Assembly (NCBI GenBank): GCA_013398175.1
Contig: VZRZ01004923.1
Coordinates: forward strand, 654,290 to 718,289
Direction: 5' to 3'
DNA from: Climacteris rufus
Lineage: Eukaryota; Chordata; Aves; Passeriformes; Climacteridae
Length of the DNA stretch: 64,000 nucleotides
Shown in pieces: positions 9,485-23,337 of the stretch. A model generated the notes under the pieces. That model worked only from the letters and a program-made list of their open reading frames with translations, was not told the origin of the DNA and did not search any database. How positions within the stretch are numbered: the first letter of the stretch is position 1; the number at the start of each line of letters is the position of its first letter. A program made the position numbers and the translations under genes.

Positions 9485-10750
9485 TGAAGTCTCTCTAATT
9501 ATTATTTGCAATTACTTCTCCTGTGGGCATCATCAGTTAATCATCTTTCACAGCTGGTTGGCTTGACAGCATGTGGAAGCACAGTTCTCCTGTAAGTGGT
9601 TGCACTGTTACAGGGAGGGAATGGGGATCAGCTAACACAACCTGAACTTCCACCCAGCTTTGGTTCTGAGACAGGAGATTATGTTGATGGCATTGATAAG
9701 TTTTATGGGAATAAATTAAAGCCACTTTGAGATTAACCTGGTTGTTTCTTTTCAGAATGATCCCAGTGGATTGTGCGGGATAAGTACTGACTTTTCCCCA
9801 AAGAGATCAAGATCCTGCAGAGCCTTCTCTTTACTTTTTTAAAGAAGGATGATTAATTTCCAGGAGAGGTAAGAACTGTGTTGGCTACATGCTAATGATA
9901 CCTAAATCTTAATTTTCCTTACTTCAGACTCTGAATTTTTTGTTGCCTTATTCTAGTGCCTGGCAGAAGTAAGAACGAGACTGAAAAATGATGCAGCTGA
10001 AGCTAGATAGAAGTAAATATTTCACACACAGCCCCTAAACCTTGCCCCTCCGCCCTTCTCTGCCTCCTGTTTTTGGCACCTTCATTCATACATAATTAAT
10101 GGCTTAAAGATAAGTGTTGTGATAAAAGAATTTAGCTTTCTCAATAAGGGTTGTGACTGCACCAAATAACTAAACCAGTCTCTACTGACTCTGGGACGAA
10201 GTGGCTGCTTACTCCAGGATAGACTTGGGAAAGCTAAACCCCACTTGTTTCCCCTTCCTTTTCCCAGCTAATAGAGTCCTATCAGTCACTCAGTCAATGC
10301 TACAGAGAACCTAGAGCTTCAAAACAGTGAATAGGGATGCTCAGAGTGGAAAGTATCAAATAAAACAAGGCATGGAAGACAGTTTTCCTCAGTGCAGGAA
10401 GAGGGAAGTGACCTTACTTAAATGTGTACCAGTAATGCTCACAAAACATACCCTCAAATACTTGAGGTTATTTGTGTTTATTTAAGTCGCACTGTACAAA
10501 GGACTAAGAACTGTCAAGCAAGTACTCGAACTTGAGGGTCAGGGTGAAGCCCAAAACTTGTCAAACCGCACGGAGAGCCCATTTAGCCAGAGCACACTCA
10601 GGAAGAACACAGGTGACCTGTACATGAGGGGGAACAAGCCCTGGAGGGGGCTGAGGCAGCTGTGGTGAGGCTGCCCTTCACAGCCCTCTCCCCTCCTAAT
10701 CTGCCTGCACGGTCATGCAACAATGCTCAGCTTTCTCCCTGGTTATATTT

Positions 10751-11785
10751 CACAGAATCACAAAAGGATTTGCTAAGGATGGAAAAGACCTGCAAGATCA
10801 TCAGTTCCAACAGTTAACCCAGCTTGGCCAAACCCCCATTAAACCATGTCCCCAGGTGCCACATCTATACGTCTTATAAATGCTTCCAGGGATGGTGACT
10901 CCACCACTTCCCTGTGCAGTTTGTTCAAATGTTTGACAACCCTTTAGAAATTCTTCTTATGTCCAATCTAAACCTGCTCTTTTGCAACTTGAGGCCATTT
11001 CCTCAGGTCCTGTCATTTGCTATATGGGAGAAGATACTGACTCCCACCTGGCTACAACCTCCTTTCAGGCAGTTGTAGGGAGTGATAAGATCCCCTCTGA
11101 GCCTTATATTCTCCAGGCTAAACAACCCCAGCTCCATCAGCCACTTTAACAGCTCCACTGCCCTTCTTTGAGCCCATTTCACCACCTCTTTCTTGTAGTG
11201 AGGGGCCTAAAACTGGACACAGGATTCAAGGTGTGGCCTCATCAGTGCCAAGTACAGGGGGACAATCACTGCCCTGGTCCTGCTGGCCACACAATTGCTG
11301 ATACAGGCCAGGATGCCATTGGCCTTCTTGGTCACCTGGGTACCTCCTGGCTCATGTTCATCTGCTGTCAACCAGCACGTCCAGGTCATTTTCTGCTGTG
11401 CAGCTTCCCAAGCACTCGTCCCCAGCCTGTAGAGCTGCATGGGGTTTTTGTGACCCAAGTGCAGAATCTGTCACTTCACTTTGTTGAACCTGATACAATT
11501 GGACCTTGTTCCATGGATCCAGCCTGTCCAGATCCTTCTGCAGCGCCTTTCTGCCATCCAGCAGATCAACACTCCTGTCCATCTGACTGCCAACTGACTG
11601 AGGGTGGACTGAATTCCCTCTTTCAGATCATTGATAAAGATATTAAACAGGACTGTTCCCAAAACTGAGCCCCAGGGAACAGCACTTGTGACCAGCCACC
11701 AGCTAGATTTACCTCCATTCACCACCACTCTCTGGGCCTGGTCATCCAGCCAGATTTTACTCAGCAAAGAGTACATTCGTCCAAG
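10751..11785 (-). mobile_element. CR1 LINE, 5'-truncated, with reverse transcriptase remnants
   Basis: On the minus strand the element runs from the reverse transcriptase domain to the 3' tail. Broken frames carry typical CR1 ORF2 motifs: KIWLDDQAQRVVVNGGKSS and GSVLGTVLFNIFINDL in the RT part, KKANGILACISNCVASR and VPLYLALMRPHLESCVQF further on, then LGLFSLENIRLRGDLITPYN. These segments sit in at least three different frames (11471-11839, 11358-11582, 11207-11458, 11003-11185), so the copy is dead through indels. The tail ends in TGATTCTGTG-type sequence at 10751. The 5' end is truncated near 11785 within the RT domain, which is normal for CR1. It is the longest CR1 copy in the window. Confidence 0.93.
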
Positions 11786-13403
11786 GTGTGAGCAGCCATG
11801 CTCAAAACAACTTAGCAGTGTCAAGCAACAGCAAGGCACATATTGCAGTCATTTGCTTCAGTGTGTTTGATAAAGTGAAAAAATAACATTTAAGCTCATG
11901 TATAAAATGTCACAAATGGACAAATGGCCATTTTACGCTGTCTTGTTTGATGCTGTTACTAAGCCACAGATTACTAAAGTGTGAAAATGAATCTGAAAAC
12001 TCATGCCAATGTTTTGCAGTATATGGAAGTGCTCTTTTTGAGACATTTGCTTAAATAAGAGATGCAAGAAGAAATTTAGCCTGTGATCAATTTGTCAATT
12101 GCTTAAGGCCAAGCTGAATACCAAGCTGGAAAATTCAGGCTTCACATAGAAAGATGCTTAGTGGGACACATAAAATGCTAAGTCCAATTTTATTGCCATT
12201 ACTTACTGTGTGCAGCACCACTAAATTCACAGATACTGCTCATGGAATAAAAATCCCAGGCTAAAAATTTCATTTCTAAAAGACAAGGAGGAGGGGAAGA
12301 AAAGAAAATCAGTAAATGTATAACTGAAAATTGCAAGAGCAACCCAAGCTGAACAAAACCTACAGGAGATAGTGTTGACTAGGCATCAGAGCAACCAAGT
12401 GACATCAAGAAGCAATATGAAGTGAAAAGTAACAGTCTGGCAGGAGAATGAAGAAAATCGTCAAAGACTTAGTCATTACACTGAAGTATGCCCTGTGATT
12501 AGGTCGTCGCCACCTTTTTCTAATTTCACCTCTTTTACTGTTAGTATAACTGTCAGCATATTCATAAAGCAAATGCCACCAAGGCAATCCCTTTTTATTT
12601 TATTAAACTAGAATCCCAAAGCAGCTAATTTTTCAAAGTACTTTTCAATTGTGGTAATAGAAGATTATTAATTGCTTCAGGTTGCTGATTGCTCTATGTA
12701 CCAAAGGATTTTTTTAGTAAATGCAAAATCCTTTGAAACCTCAAGAATAGAAAGTATTTTATTGCCCAATGGCTTTATTTCCATTGTTTCAATAGTTTCA
12801 ACAAGAAGGCACCAGTGTGTCTTTACTGCCTGAGAATTCATACTTGTTCTGCCACACAGTGACGGAAACTGCTGCATTCTACCAGTAGAGAGAGTTGGCC
12901 AGTCAGGCATCTTACACAGATGGCTGACAAAAAAAAAATAAAAATTGAATAATCTGGATTTTATCCATGAAGATTATTGAAGGACAATGCATTAAACATG
13001 CATAAAACTGTTTATTTCCTATCACAAAAAAAAATATCACTGATTAGCTTTAGAAAATACAGGATGTGTGTATAGTATAGCCAGTCATGTTCCTGATAAC
13101 ATATAACCCATGGTTTCATTTTCATCCTACAGGCAGAAACTCTCCTAGCAAGTATTCACCTTAGAGGGACTGAACTCAGAAACCTTTTTCTTATGCAGAT
13201 ATGCAGTTTCTAAGAAAATCTGCTTCATAATGAAAACCAGTGTTGCTCCTAAAGTTTAACAGGATGTAAACACTTTTTATAATGTGCACCACTAAGCAAC
13301 TTTGCACAACAAACAGACAAATCCCTTGAGAGTGTCCTGTGATCAGCTGGTAAAAACACTGTCTTGTATAGCAGGTTTTCATCAAGCCAGAAGAAAAGAC
13401 ATA
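11786..13403. other. Intergenic, no gene seen
   Basis: AT-rich sequence without recognisable genes or repeats apart from short A-runs near 12930 and 13026. Confidence 0.5.
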
Positions 13404-13569
13404 TTGCCCAGAGAGGTGATAAATGTCCCATCCCTGGAAACATTCAAGGTCAGTTTGGACAGGTCTCTGAGCATCCTGAGCTAGTTAAGCATGTCCTTTC
13501 TCATTGTGGTGTGTTAGACTAGATGGCCTTTAAAAGTCTCTTGGAAATCAAAATATTCTGTGATTCTAA
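13404..13569 (+). mobile_element. CR1 LINE 3' end fragment
   Basis: Sense-orientation CR1 end: TTGCCCAGAGAGGTGAT, then CATCCCTGGAAACATTCAAG, GTTTGGACAGG, GACTAGATGGCCTTTAAA and a terminal ATTCTGTGATTCTA. It covers only the last residues of ORF2 and the 3' UTR. Confidence 0.9.
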
Positions 13570-16090
13570 GATCTGCGAACAACTCATTCTTGAACAAAAT
13601 ACCCTTTTATTTCAATGGCACATTTTACTGCCGAAGATGTAAAGTGGATGCACAGGCATACCTACCGGGAGACTGAGAGAGAGAGGGAGTTCCAGCAGCT
13701 GAGGCTGGAAAAGGAGTCGGTGGGTAGGGTTACTGAAACCACCCAATTTTAGGCTTTAGCCTTTTATCTTGGACCCAGTCCATTTTAGACAGGCAAGTAT
13801 TCAGAGAAAGACAGATTGCTGCTCTAGTCTAATAACCAAAATCCTTGCTAGACGTGTGGAAAACTCAGGCTCACCGCCTTGCTCCAAACCAGATACTATA
13901 ACCTTCCTGATCTCCAAGTGAGATCTGTGACCAAGTAAGCCTGTTCCACCAGCAATGTCTTTCATTTCATCCAGAATATTCATATTTAAATTTTCAATAG
14001 TAATTTAACCTGTAAATTCTAGTAATAAAACTGAAATATTTCAATGTAAATGATAAAATCATCTAACCGTATTTTTAGGTTTGACTCTGAGTGTCTTACT
14101 TCAGTCATTCAAGTCTGAACTTTTGACTGCCAATTTTGAATTATTTTTACCTTGATTTTTACCAAGTGTTTATGGGATATTGTGTAGTCTAAAGTCACAT
14201 GATGCTTGTAGAATGCTTGATCCACCTCTTATATTAAAGAAGAGTTAAGAAAGTGTCAAAAACTCAGAATATATTTATTTCAGATAATCAACAATAAATT
14301 CAGGCACAATTGAGTTCTCTAGCAAGATAAGTTTATTAATTATGAAGAAAAAATTGCTACATAAGAGGCTAAAAGTCATAAAAAAAAACTTATTCAAGAA
14401 AAATTATGTCCTACTGTTCTGGAATAGTCCGGTGAGTGTAACCAGATTAAAATATTTATTTCAGAATTGAAAACTCTGAATCCTTCTCATGCTGCCTATC
14501 AGTGACCCACACAGTATTGTTTCAGAAACCACAATGTATTTGTCATCTCAGAAGAGAGTTTGAGAGATCACCTTAGAAATTTTCAGGGATGAATACTTGT
14601 TCCAGGAAAATGAGGCTCTGGGTTATGTAGACAGATCCACTAAATGCAAAGGATCATAACAAGGTTTTCTCTTTATATTTTTCATAACAATGAAGGATAT
14701 CTCTGGCAATTAACTTTCCTTCCATTATTAGGAATACTGAAAAAATAGGACCAGCTTCTAGGAACAGAAGAGAATGAAAGAGAGAAGAACTATTCTACAG
14801 GAGAAGTGACACTCTAAATTTTGTATGTAGCCAGGACAATACAAGCATGAACCCTTTGAAGCTCCTGCTCCTGTACCTTTGTTCCCTAAGAAAAAGAAAA
14901 AATTATTTCAAGGCTGCTGCAAAGAGTCACATTCCTGGGTTTCTATAGGTGTCATGGGGAGGAATAGCAGATAAGCTCTTCCTATGATTTGATTTTCTCT
15001 TCTTTTGAATGTCTATGGAACAAAGTAACAAGGTCTCTTCAGAGTTCATTAGCATCCCTGCTGTTATGCCAAGCTCCAGGAACAAGAGCAGTCCCCCTGC
15101 TCCTGGAAGTGCTTCATGTAGGCATGCCAGGTTTTAGGTGAAGGTCGTCTTTCAGGGGTGTTGCCATGGAAGCTTCTTAGTAACTCAGCTCCAATAAGCC
15201 CTTGCTGTGCAGTTGGTGGTTTAGCTCAGAAAGCCTCCAGTCCTTTGGCACTGTGTTTAATCTGGACACCTGTGGTGTGTTTCAGCTGACACTGGTATTA
15301 CGCACCTGTGGTTTGCCTTGAATTGTTAGCTCTCCATTCAGACTGCTGGCTTTCCTGGTCACCCCTTCTCCCTGTAATTCCTGCTCCATAGCTGCTAGTT
15401 TACTCCATGGCTTAGTACATTACACCAAACAAATGTATATTAAGGAAAAAATTGTAAGGAAATGGAGTAACTATTTAAGGATTAACCGTTGTAACTCAAC
15501 CATTTCTGCATATCTAAAGTAATAAGGTGGTGATAACCAGGGGAAGTAGTAACCTAACCTATATCATGTGAGCTTTCTACAGACATCCTTTCTGCAGCAA
15601 TTTCTTTCAACAAATTGAATGACAATTTTTTTTTTTTTTTTTAAGACTATGTTCATGGATATTGCTCTTTTACAGATTCTGTCACTTGAAAGGGTAAGTA
15701 AGACATTAGCATTCCCAGACTAATAATTCCTTCTGGAGAGAAGGTACTTCTGAGAAGGGGTCCAGGTTCAACATTTTCAAACCTATGTACCATGTATACA
15801 AACAGCTACTGCTTTCTCTCTGTGATTGTCCCACATTGCTTTAGAGTAATGCACAAATGGATTCTTGGGGTACACTCCACCTACACAATTTGAATCATAA
15901 TGATGTATACAGAAGGTAAAGAAAGTGCACACAATCTTATAGTTTTGGTAAGACTTGTACATCTTTGAGGTTTGAAAAAAATCTCTTAGGAAGTATGAAT
16001 TGATACATGGATCTTCAAAGTGGTTTAACATTATGATCTTTTCAGTGCAACTAAGAAATTTAAAAAAAGAAAAAATAAGAAAATATAGAA
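13570..16090. other. Intergenic, no gene seen
   Basis: Mostly AT-rich. A T-run occurs at 15626-15642. A somewhat GC-richer block at about 15040-15380 has no open structure that I recognise. Confidence 0.5.
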
Positions 16091-16275
16091 AATCATAGAA
16101 TCATAGTATCATTAAGGCTGGAAAAGACCTCTGAGATCTCTAAGTCCAATGATTAACCTAACACTGATGGGTCCATCATTAAACCATTTCCCTAAGAGCC
16201 ACATCTACACTTTTTTTGAACACTTCCCAGTATGGCAATTCCACCACTTCCTTGGCAGCCTGTTCCGATGGAACA
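16091..16275 (-). mobile_element. CR1 LINE 3' end fragment
   Basis: The plus strand begins AATCATAGAATCATAG, the reverse complement of the CR1 terminal repeats. It continues through GGCTGGAAAAGACCTC, TTAAACCATTTCCCTAAG and CCACCACTTCC, all standard features of the CR1 3' region read in reverse. Confidence 0.9.
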
Positions 16276-19200
16276 TTTGGTTCTGACACAGATATATTTA
16301 TAAAGTACAACCACCACAGATATGAGATATATCTGCCAAGTTATAGTTTTCTCCTCTTGGGGACGATTCAATGTTAGGGGCTTTAAAATTCTATTAGATA
16401 CTAAAATGGATTTCAGAAATGGCTCCAAAGTAATTTATTCAGTCAAATAGTTGGTTCCATAGCTATTCTTCTACCACAACAGATATATGTATTTTTGCTT
16501 CTAAAATACTATGCATGGACATTCCCCTCAGAAAAGGCATTAAGTTATTAAACTTTTCCCATTCTTTTTTTAACAATTTTTTTTGTCCTTCATCATTTTT
16601 CACTCAACAGGAAAGACATATTTCCTTTACAATCAATTCTGCTGCAATTAGGTTCTGAACATATAATTACTAATCTCTTCACTGTGAGATCCAAACTTAA
16701 TTTCTACTACACACATATTTGCCTTTTGAGATACAGACATAGACATGTTTAGAAGATGCAATAAGAGATAAAGTAGGATAGTTTCCCTGGTTCAAATTTA
16801 GAAGTTTTTACCTTCTAAAGTACCAAATTTGTTCGAATCCTGATAAAGTTAGTGACTCTTCCTCAATTAAAAACACTTTTCTACACCCATCAAGTATTTA
16901 ATTTAAGCAGCATAAAGACAATTATATGAAAAAAAAGAAAATGGTAGGTGATACTGAACATCTTCTGAGAGTTGTACAGTTTCACCAACATTATCATTCC
17001 CCTTTTCATGCAAAGTCAAATTGTCAGTAGTTAAAAATCATCAAACTCAAAAAAGACAGGTTATGTCTGACTAAGAAGGAGAACACTTCCAGAATGAATA
17101 ATATTTGAAAAGTTTGCTTAACCTACCCCCTCTTAAGTATACTTCCACTGAAAACTGGAAAAACAGAACACTGAGAAAATACACTTCCTTTGAAAAATGT
17201 TCCCAATGGAACAAGTATTTGCTGGGATTAAGCCACATTGTCAAATCACCAAGTTCAGGAAAACAAGCAGAAGTTTGCAGCCCCACCTGCCTTACCCTAA
17301 GACAACCAACAGAAAGGCATCATCAGCAATCAGCAATCCCGGGAGAAATATGAGTGACCTCCCTCTACAAAAAGCAAAGAAAGACTCCCCCTGCCCCTTC
17401 CCACAGCCCCCATTGGAGAGCTGTGCCCAGAGTGTTTAAAATGAGCCTTTAATTTACTGCTGCTGCAGACAAAATTGCTCAATTGTTGTCCTCTCTAAGA
17501 CACTATTTTTCAGTTTTAAGGCAAAATTTTACTACTGGATCTGTTTGTTTGGTTTTTGTTCCTTCATGCTAGTTTTCAGCCTTTAAATTAATGATTTTGA
17601 GAGACATTAGAAGAAAATAAAGAGATACACAGAGGTAAAAGGAGAGGAAGATTGTAAAGGTGGGTAGACTGCATAAAGAAAGAGGCAGAGGTGAGCAAAA
17701 GCCTGCTGCCTTTACTTAGACTAAGACATAATAACTGTAGAAACTACATGGAAAACCTGATTTTTTATTATAAGCTCTAGAGAGAGACCAGTCTAGGCAA
17801 ATAGCCTGTGATTATTTTTTAGCTTCTGAACAGACAGAATAAACATTATAATTCTGAGCAATTGAATAGTTTCTTCTACTTGTTCAACTGGAATATTTCT
17901 TTCATAATATATCACATCAGCAAACAAATAATTGAATGACATAGAATAAATCCATCTGAAAGTGCAAAGATTTGAGTGATATCTCCCCATACTTTTCTAA
18001 TATCCAGCCATAGGACAGTAACTTTCAGAAGCTTTGATTTATCTGGCCTGCAGCAAACTCAAGTCTCAAGGGTCTTCAATTCAGACCATAGGGAATTACT
18101 AGTAAAGGGAATTGCTATGACCACCATTTTACAGTCGATTTTACTGATCATCCTTTTCTTCTATAAGCCATGTTCAGCAGGACATCTCCCAAGCGAAAAC
18201 ATTCAACCACTGTGATCATGCTTTCTTCCATGTTGCCTTTTCACTTCAGAAGTCCGTAGGAAATACTATAAAATTACTTCTTTTCCACCTCACTACAAGG
18301 TGAATGAGAAAACTGACCTCCTTCACAATCACATTTATTATGTTTACTTAAAACAAAAATGCTTTGAAGTAAATCATTCAAATAAATTGAAGTTATACTT
18401 GAGAAAAAAAACCAAAAAAAACAAACCAAATAGATCCTCTGAAGTCTTGTGGTTCTCAGTGATTTCACTGCTTGATGTCTGCAGGTACCCAGCACTGCAA
18501 TGGGTGAGGTTATTTTGGTCCTCCATTCATCACCTTCCTTTGTTACCTGCTGTTCTGTAGTCTGATGTGGAGGACCTTCTACAGCTATAAGAGCACACTG
18601 TCTTAGGCAAACCATCAGTTGATAAACATTTGTTGCTTGTGAATGCCTTCAGCTCCATCACTGTGAAATTAACTTCTTTTTTGGATTCAGAAAAACAAAG
18701 GTGTGCTTAAAACAACAGTAAATCTACCCTGGCTTGAAGTTTTGTTCCCCATTTCTCTGCCTTCTCTTTCTTGTTTTCTCCCTTCAAACCCCTGCAGTCT
18801 TTGATCCAAGAATGTATTTAGAGAAAAAAAAAAACAGATATTATTTCACAAACCACCTAGGCACTTCCAAAAGGACAAGCTAAGAGAATTAATAAAACTG
18901 AGGTAATAAAAGCTAATGTAAAAATAGAGGAAAAATCCTGAGCATTTTCCAGCCAACCGAATAACAATCTTTGCTTGCTTCACCATCGTGACTGTATCTG
19001 ACATGTCCAGTGTTTATGGGTTTTAGAAAACATTGTAAAGGAAATTTTGGGTACAAGAAAGGTAGAAAATTTTTACACTGAATTCTTCCTAACTGCATTT
19101 CCTGCCTTCTTTAAAAATCTTTAGACAGTTTTCCATATAGCTCTTATGTGGAAAACCTTGCATATAAGTTTTTGCATAAAGAGTTTGGTGAATTGCCTCT

Positions 19201-19512
19201 TTGCTGTTAAAGAAAAAAATATTACTTGAAAGCACAGTTATGCTGTCATTTGAGTGCTTCTAATTAAATCTACATAAATTTACCATGCGTAAGTGTCTAA
19301 GAAAAATAACAGTCATTTAGTATGAAAGCATTTCTTTTTCAAGCCTGTTTTGATTATGAACAAAATTAAATAAAGTAATTTTTGAAAGGGGGAGTAAGGA
19401 TGGAAATCAAGTGGCATTTTAATACCAGAAAAAATGTACAAATAACAAACATTGCTTTTGCAATCTTCATGGCTAATCTAGAATTCAAATCTATAAACCA
19501 ACATAATAATCT

Positions 19513-19552
19513 ATCTAGTTTATATATATTTTATCTAGTTTATGTATGTTTT
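19513..19552. repeat. 20-bp tandem duplication
   Basis: Units ATCTAGTTTATATATATTTT and ATCTAGTTTATGTATGTTTT are adjacent and differ at two positions. Confidence 0.85.
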
Positions 19553-19751
19553 ACAGAGATGACATGATTCCAGTCTAGAGAAAAATGAAGAATATGTTGT
19601 TCCTGAAGTTAATCAACTATTCCCAGAGAACTACTCAATCCCAGACTTCGAGACAGTGAGAGATTGTCAAAGTCCACAGTTCCTAGTGGATAAATGGTGC
19701 TCAAACCAGCATTTGAAAAACACAAATTTATGAAACACTTTATTATATACT

Positions 19752-19771
19752 GTAGTATATAAATATACTAC
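19752..19771. repeat. AT-rich perfect inverted repeat
   Basis: GTAGTATAT and ATATACTAC are perfect complements separated by AA. This is the sort of short palindrome that can arise from TA-dinucleotide DNA; no function is implied. Confidence 0.8.
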
Positions 19772-20708
19772 ATTTTTAAGTGTACTTGGTTTGGACGGAA
19801 TTAGGTGTACATCACTTCTGTTGGTTTCTACTTTCCTGATCTAAATAATAAAATAGTGCACTGTGCCCCAGACAACTAATCTAAGGGAAGCCAGGTCAGT
19901 GATCACCATGGAGACCTTTAAAAACTCATAAATGCTTCAAAAATAAAATCAGCTGTCCTAGAAGTACTGGAACATTTTCTGTCCCATTTAAAACCTTCTT
20001 CTTCAGCCCCTCATATGGGGCTCCTAATATGCCCTCTCTTTGCCATCCAGTCAGTCAACTTCACTAAGCACATCTCATTAGTTAAATAGTTTTGATTATT
20101 CCTGTGATTATTTGATTATTCCTGGGTTAAAATTGGCTGATGACTTCAAAAGCCATTAAAAGAGACAAAAAGAAAGATACAGGTGACATTTAGTTTTCTT
20201 CATTTTCCCTAAAAGCAAGTAATGCAATTTGATACCTTCTGAACTGTAGGCATTCTGCATGTACACAAGAACACCCTGTTGCTGTCAGTCATCGCATACC
20301 TTCAAAATTCACCAGCTTCCTAAGGCTGGACAGTAAAAGAAGATAGGATTCTGAAAACAGTGTTATCTGACATACACTTGCAATGAAGTTGAGGTTTTTG
20401 TAAGTAGAGTCTGACCTCAGAGAAGTTAAAGATGCATAGAAATTCGTCCTGTTTCAGGATAAACGTGATGCAATATAAATGAGTCCCTATAGTGGAATGC
20501 CTTGCAGATCTGGATTGTAGAAACAACAGAAAGAAAAAATTATCTGCCATGAATGTCTGTCTAATCTATTTTTTATATATGAGGAAAGAAAAAAAATTAA
20601 ACAGAATAGAGACTTTGAGGATGAGCTGGTTACAAGGAAAAATGGCCAAAAAAAAAAAAATAGCACTACATGTGACAACAAGTCCATCAAGAATTTTTTA
20701 ATAACACA

Positions 20709-21170
20709 TGGACCCATTAGGATGGGTCCAGAGGAGAGTCAAGAAAATTATCAGAGGACTGGAACATTGGTCTGAGAGGTTTGGGGTTGTTCAGTCTGGA
20801 GTAGAGAAGGCTCCTAGAAGACATCATTATGGCCTTTCTATGCATAAAGGGAGTTTAGAAGAAAGATGGAGAAAGGTTTTTCAACAAGGCCTGCAATGAC
20901 AATACGAAGGGAAACAGTTTTAAATTGAGAGTAGATTTAAATTGGAAGGAATTTTTTATGGTGGGGGTGGTGAGACATTGGAACAAATTGCCTGGAAAAT
21001 GTGTGGATGTTCTGCTGCTGGAAGTGTTCAAGACCAGGTTGGACAAGGCTTTGAGCAAACCTAGTCTAGCAAAAGATGTGCCTGCCACTCATGGCAGGAA
21101 GGTTGGACCAGATGAGGGTTAGAGGTGCCTTTTAACCTATTCCATGATTCTACAATCCTATAATTTTTGT
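20709..21170 (+). mobile_element. CR1 LINE 3' end, divergent copy
   Basis: Sense strand. The stretch carries GTCCAGAGGAGAGTCAAGAA, GACTGGAACATTGGTCTGAG, TTGGGGTTGTTCAGTCTGGA and AGAGAAGGCTCC, then further on GTGTTCAAGACCAGGTTGGA, GGTTGGACCAGATGAGG and a tail of TTCCATGATTCTACAATCC. The corresponding ORF2 frame is interrupted. The order and spacing are those of a CR1 C-terminus plus 3' UTR of a different subfamily from the copy at 10751-11785. Confidence 0.9.
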
Positions 21171-23293
21171 TCCATTGAAGTCTACTTTAATAATGAAATA
21201 TACTTGTTCAATCTAAATCCAACATATTATCCAAGGTTTATAAGATTAAAACATGCTACCTACAATCAGTAAAGATCAATATAGACAACAACTTGTTTAG
21301 AAAACAACATCTCCAGAAGAGATGAAGAAAACCACAATTATAGTTCAGAAAAATGAACAATTTATTGAAGCATTTATCAGGAAGAAAGGACTTTCTATAC
21401 CCAAGCCTCAGTTGTGGTTACTAAAGAAAGAGCTTCTCTCCTCAGATTTTGCAGCCACATGGAAAGGAGGAAAGGGCATTAAAGGATAGGCAATGCTCAT
21501 TTAGTGAAGGAACAGAGATGCTGACTCAGAGTGAAAAGGCCAAAATTAGGCATAAAATAAACATTAAGAATGGGAAAGACTAGGGGTTTAGAAATAAATG
21601 CATTCTTTTCTTCCAGAAGAAGATTGGTTAACAGGAGCAGGAAGTTCAATAATGAGAATACTTTGGGTCTCTGCGGTTGGGAAGTAGGCGATGGTCTACG
21701 ACACATAGCTGGATGATTTAAGAGAGATGAGAAAGCAGAATGGGGAGCCTTTCCTCCATTTTAAAGACACACAGGCATTTCTGAGGACTAAATTTTCATT
21801 TAAGTAAAAGTCAGCTACATGGACAAAGCCTGGAGAAAGGAGTCATGGGTGGTCTCTTTGTCTATGGTCACACCCCAGGATACGTTCACCATTTCTGACA
21901 CCTAACAGCTCACAGAGGGCCAAAACATGTGAGATGCTGCTCCATTTATTGTTGGAGCAGACAGTGTGGTTTTCCACTGATGAGCTAACAAGGCCCAGTT
22001 TTGGGGCAGAGTCAGGACGTATCTCCCGCTCTTCACCTGGACATACTGCCTTTGGAAGTGCAAATTTTCTGCTATTCTGTCTCTGCTTGTCCCAAAAAAT
22101 TGCAAAAGGTTCCTGCACCTTCATTACCTTATTTCTCCCTTATTGTTTGATTCAGCTGGTATTATACTGCCTTGAGGATAAGAAGACATGACTGAGAGAA
22201 GTGTTAATTCATTTTTATGTAAGTTTTTGCCAGCAGTGTTGGATGGCTATGCTATTGCACGGGAATTCCAGGGAGTGAAAAGCTGTTTCATTCTAAGTAA
22301 AGGCTGACAAGGAAGTGCTAAAGCTGGTGGCCATTCTGCTGTCATGAAAGCAGCTAAATATCATAAGCAAAGCATGACATGTCCTTGGCATCTCTTTAGC
22401 ATGCAGTGACCATTTGCATTTGCACCCATTTTATTAGTAGGTCAGTCACAACCCATTTAAAATGCCAATTTTGACAATGTGAAAAACTATGCAATTATCA
22501 GACCATTGGCTTTATCTCCATTTGAAGCTAAAAGTGAGAAACAGGAGCAAACTATTGGAAAATTATCTTTCCTAAGGAAAGGTCATTTCTTCATCATACT
22601 TTCATTAAACGACATGATGTTGATTGTTTTCAACTCAACAATCATTTTATATTTACCTCCTCTTTTAAACTCTAAGTAATCAACTTTATGGGCTTGGTTT
22701 TTAAAATATAAGTTGATGATGGTTTTTTCTTTCCTAATTTCTTTATATTTCTGCAATTTGTAGAATTGGCAGCACTTTGGCTAAGCTTACAATCTACTTT
22801 TTACTTTAGTTACAATTATGGTACATTACTTTTGCTAAATCTCTGAAGGGCTTGCCAGACATATTTTATAAAAAATAATAAATACTTATTTTGTTTGTAA
22901 AATTAAGATTTGAGATCAGTAGGAAATAGGAAGCAAGGATTTGAAACAGAAATAATTTTGGCAAAAGTTGATTTCCATTTTTACTTTGTCCAGCACTGAT
23001 AAAACTGTAATTAGTAAAATAATAGATTAGCTAGAGAATTTTCTTAGTTATGTAAATGAATATAGATTGAAGGGTTTTTACAGAAACACATTTGAAAAGC
23101 AGGCAGAAATCTTGGGACATTGTTGAATCACAGGGGAAAAGGAGTAATCCTCAAGAATGCTGACTGACTTGCACTGAAATTTTTCTTTGTAAAGGGCAAT
23201 GTATGAAAGAAAACAGAGGAAATAAACCTATGAAATATTCTGAAAAGCAAATTATCAGATGTATTCAATCCCAAGACAATAAATTGGCTTAGT

Positions 23294-23337
23294 TCCAAGC
23301 AGCTGGATTGAAGTATCCAAGTAGCTGGATTGGAGAG
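23294..23337. repeat. 22-bp tandem duplication
   Basis: Two adjacent units, TCCAAGCAGCTGGATTGAAG and TCCAAGTAGCTGGATTGGAG (each 22 bases, last two trimmed here), with few mismatches. Confidence 0.8.

Larger units (their letters stand above)
8877..10750. other. Intergenic, no gene seen
   Basis: Unique sequence with a perfect inverted repeat at 9354-9386 and an A/C-rich stretch at 9424-9484. No coding potential that I recognise. Confidence 0.5.
16276..20708. other. Intergenic, no gene seen
   Basis: Long AT-rich stretch. It holds an A-rich stretch at 18404-18426, a 20-bp tandem pair at 19513-19552 and a 9-bp inverted repeat at 19752-19771. None of the short open frames resembles a known protein. 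Confidence 0.5.

Noticed and set aside
11168..11668. 166-codon plus-strand open frame, the longest in the window
   Set aside because: It is the antisense of CR1 ORF2, which often leaves long antisense frames.
19752..19771. AT-rich palindrome as a regulatory hairpin
   Set aside because: Short TA-rich palindromes are expected by chance in such DNA; kept only as a repeat.
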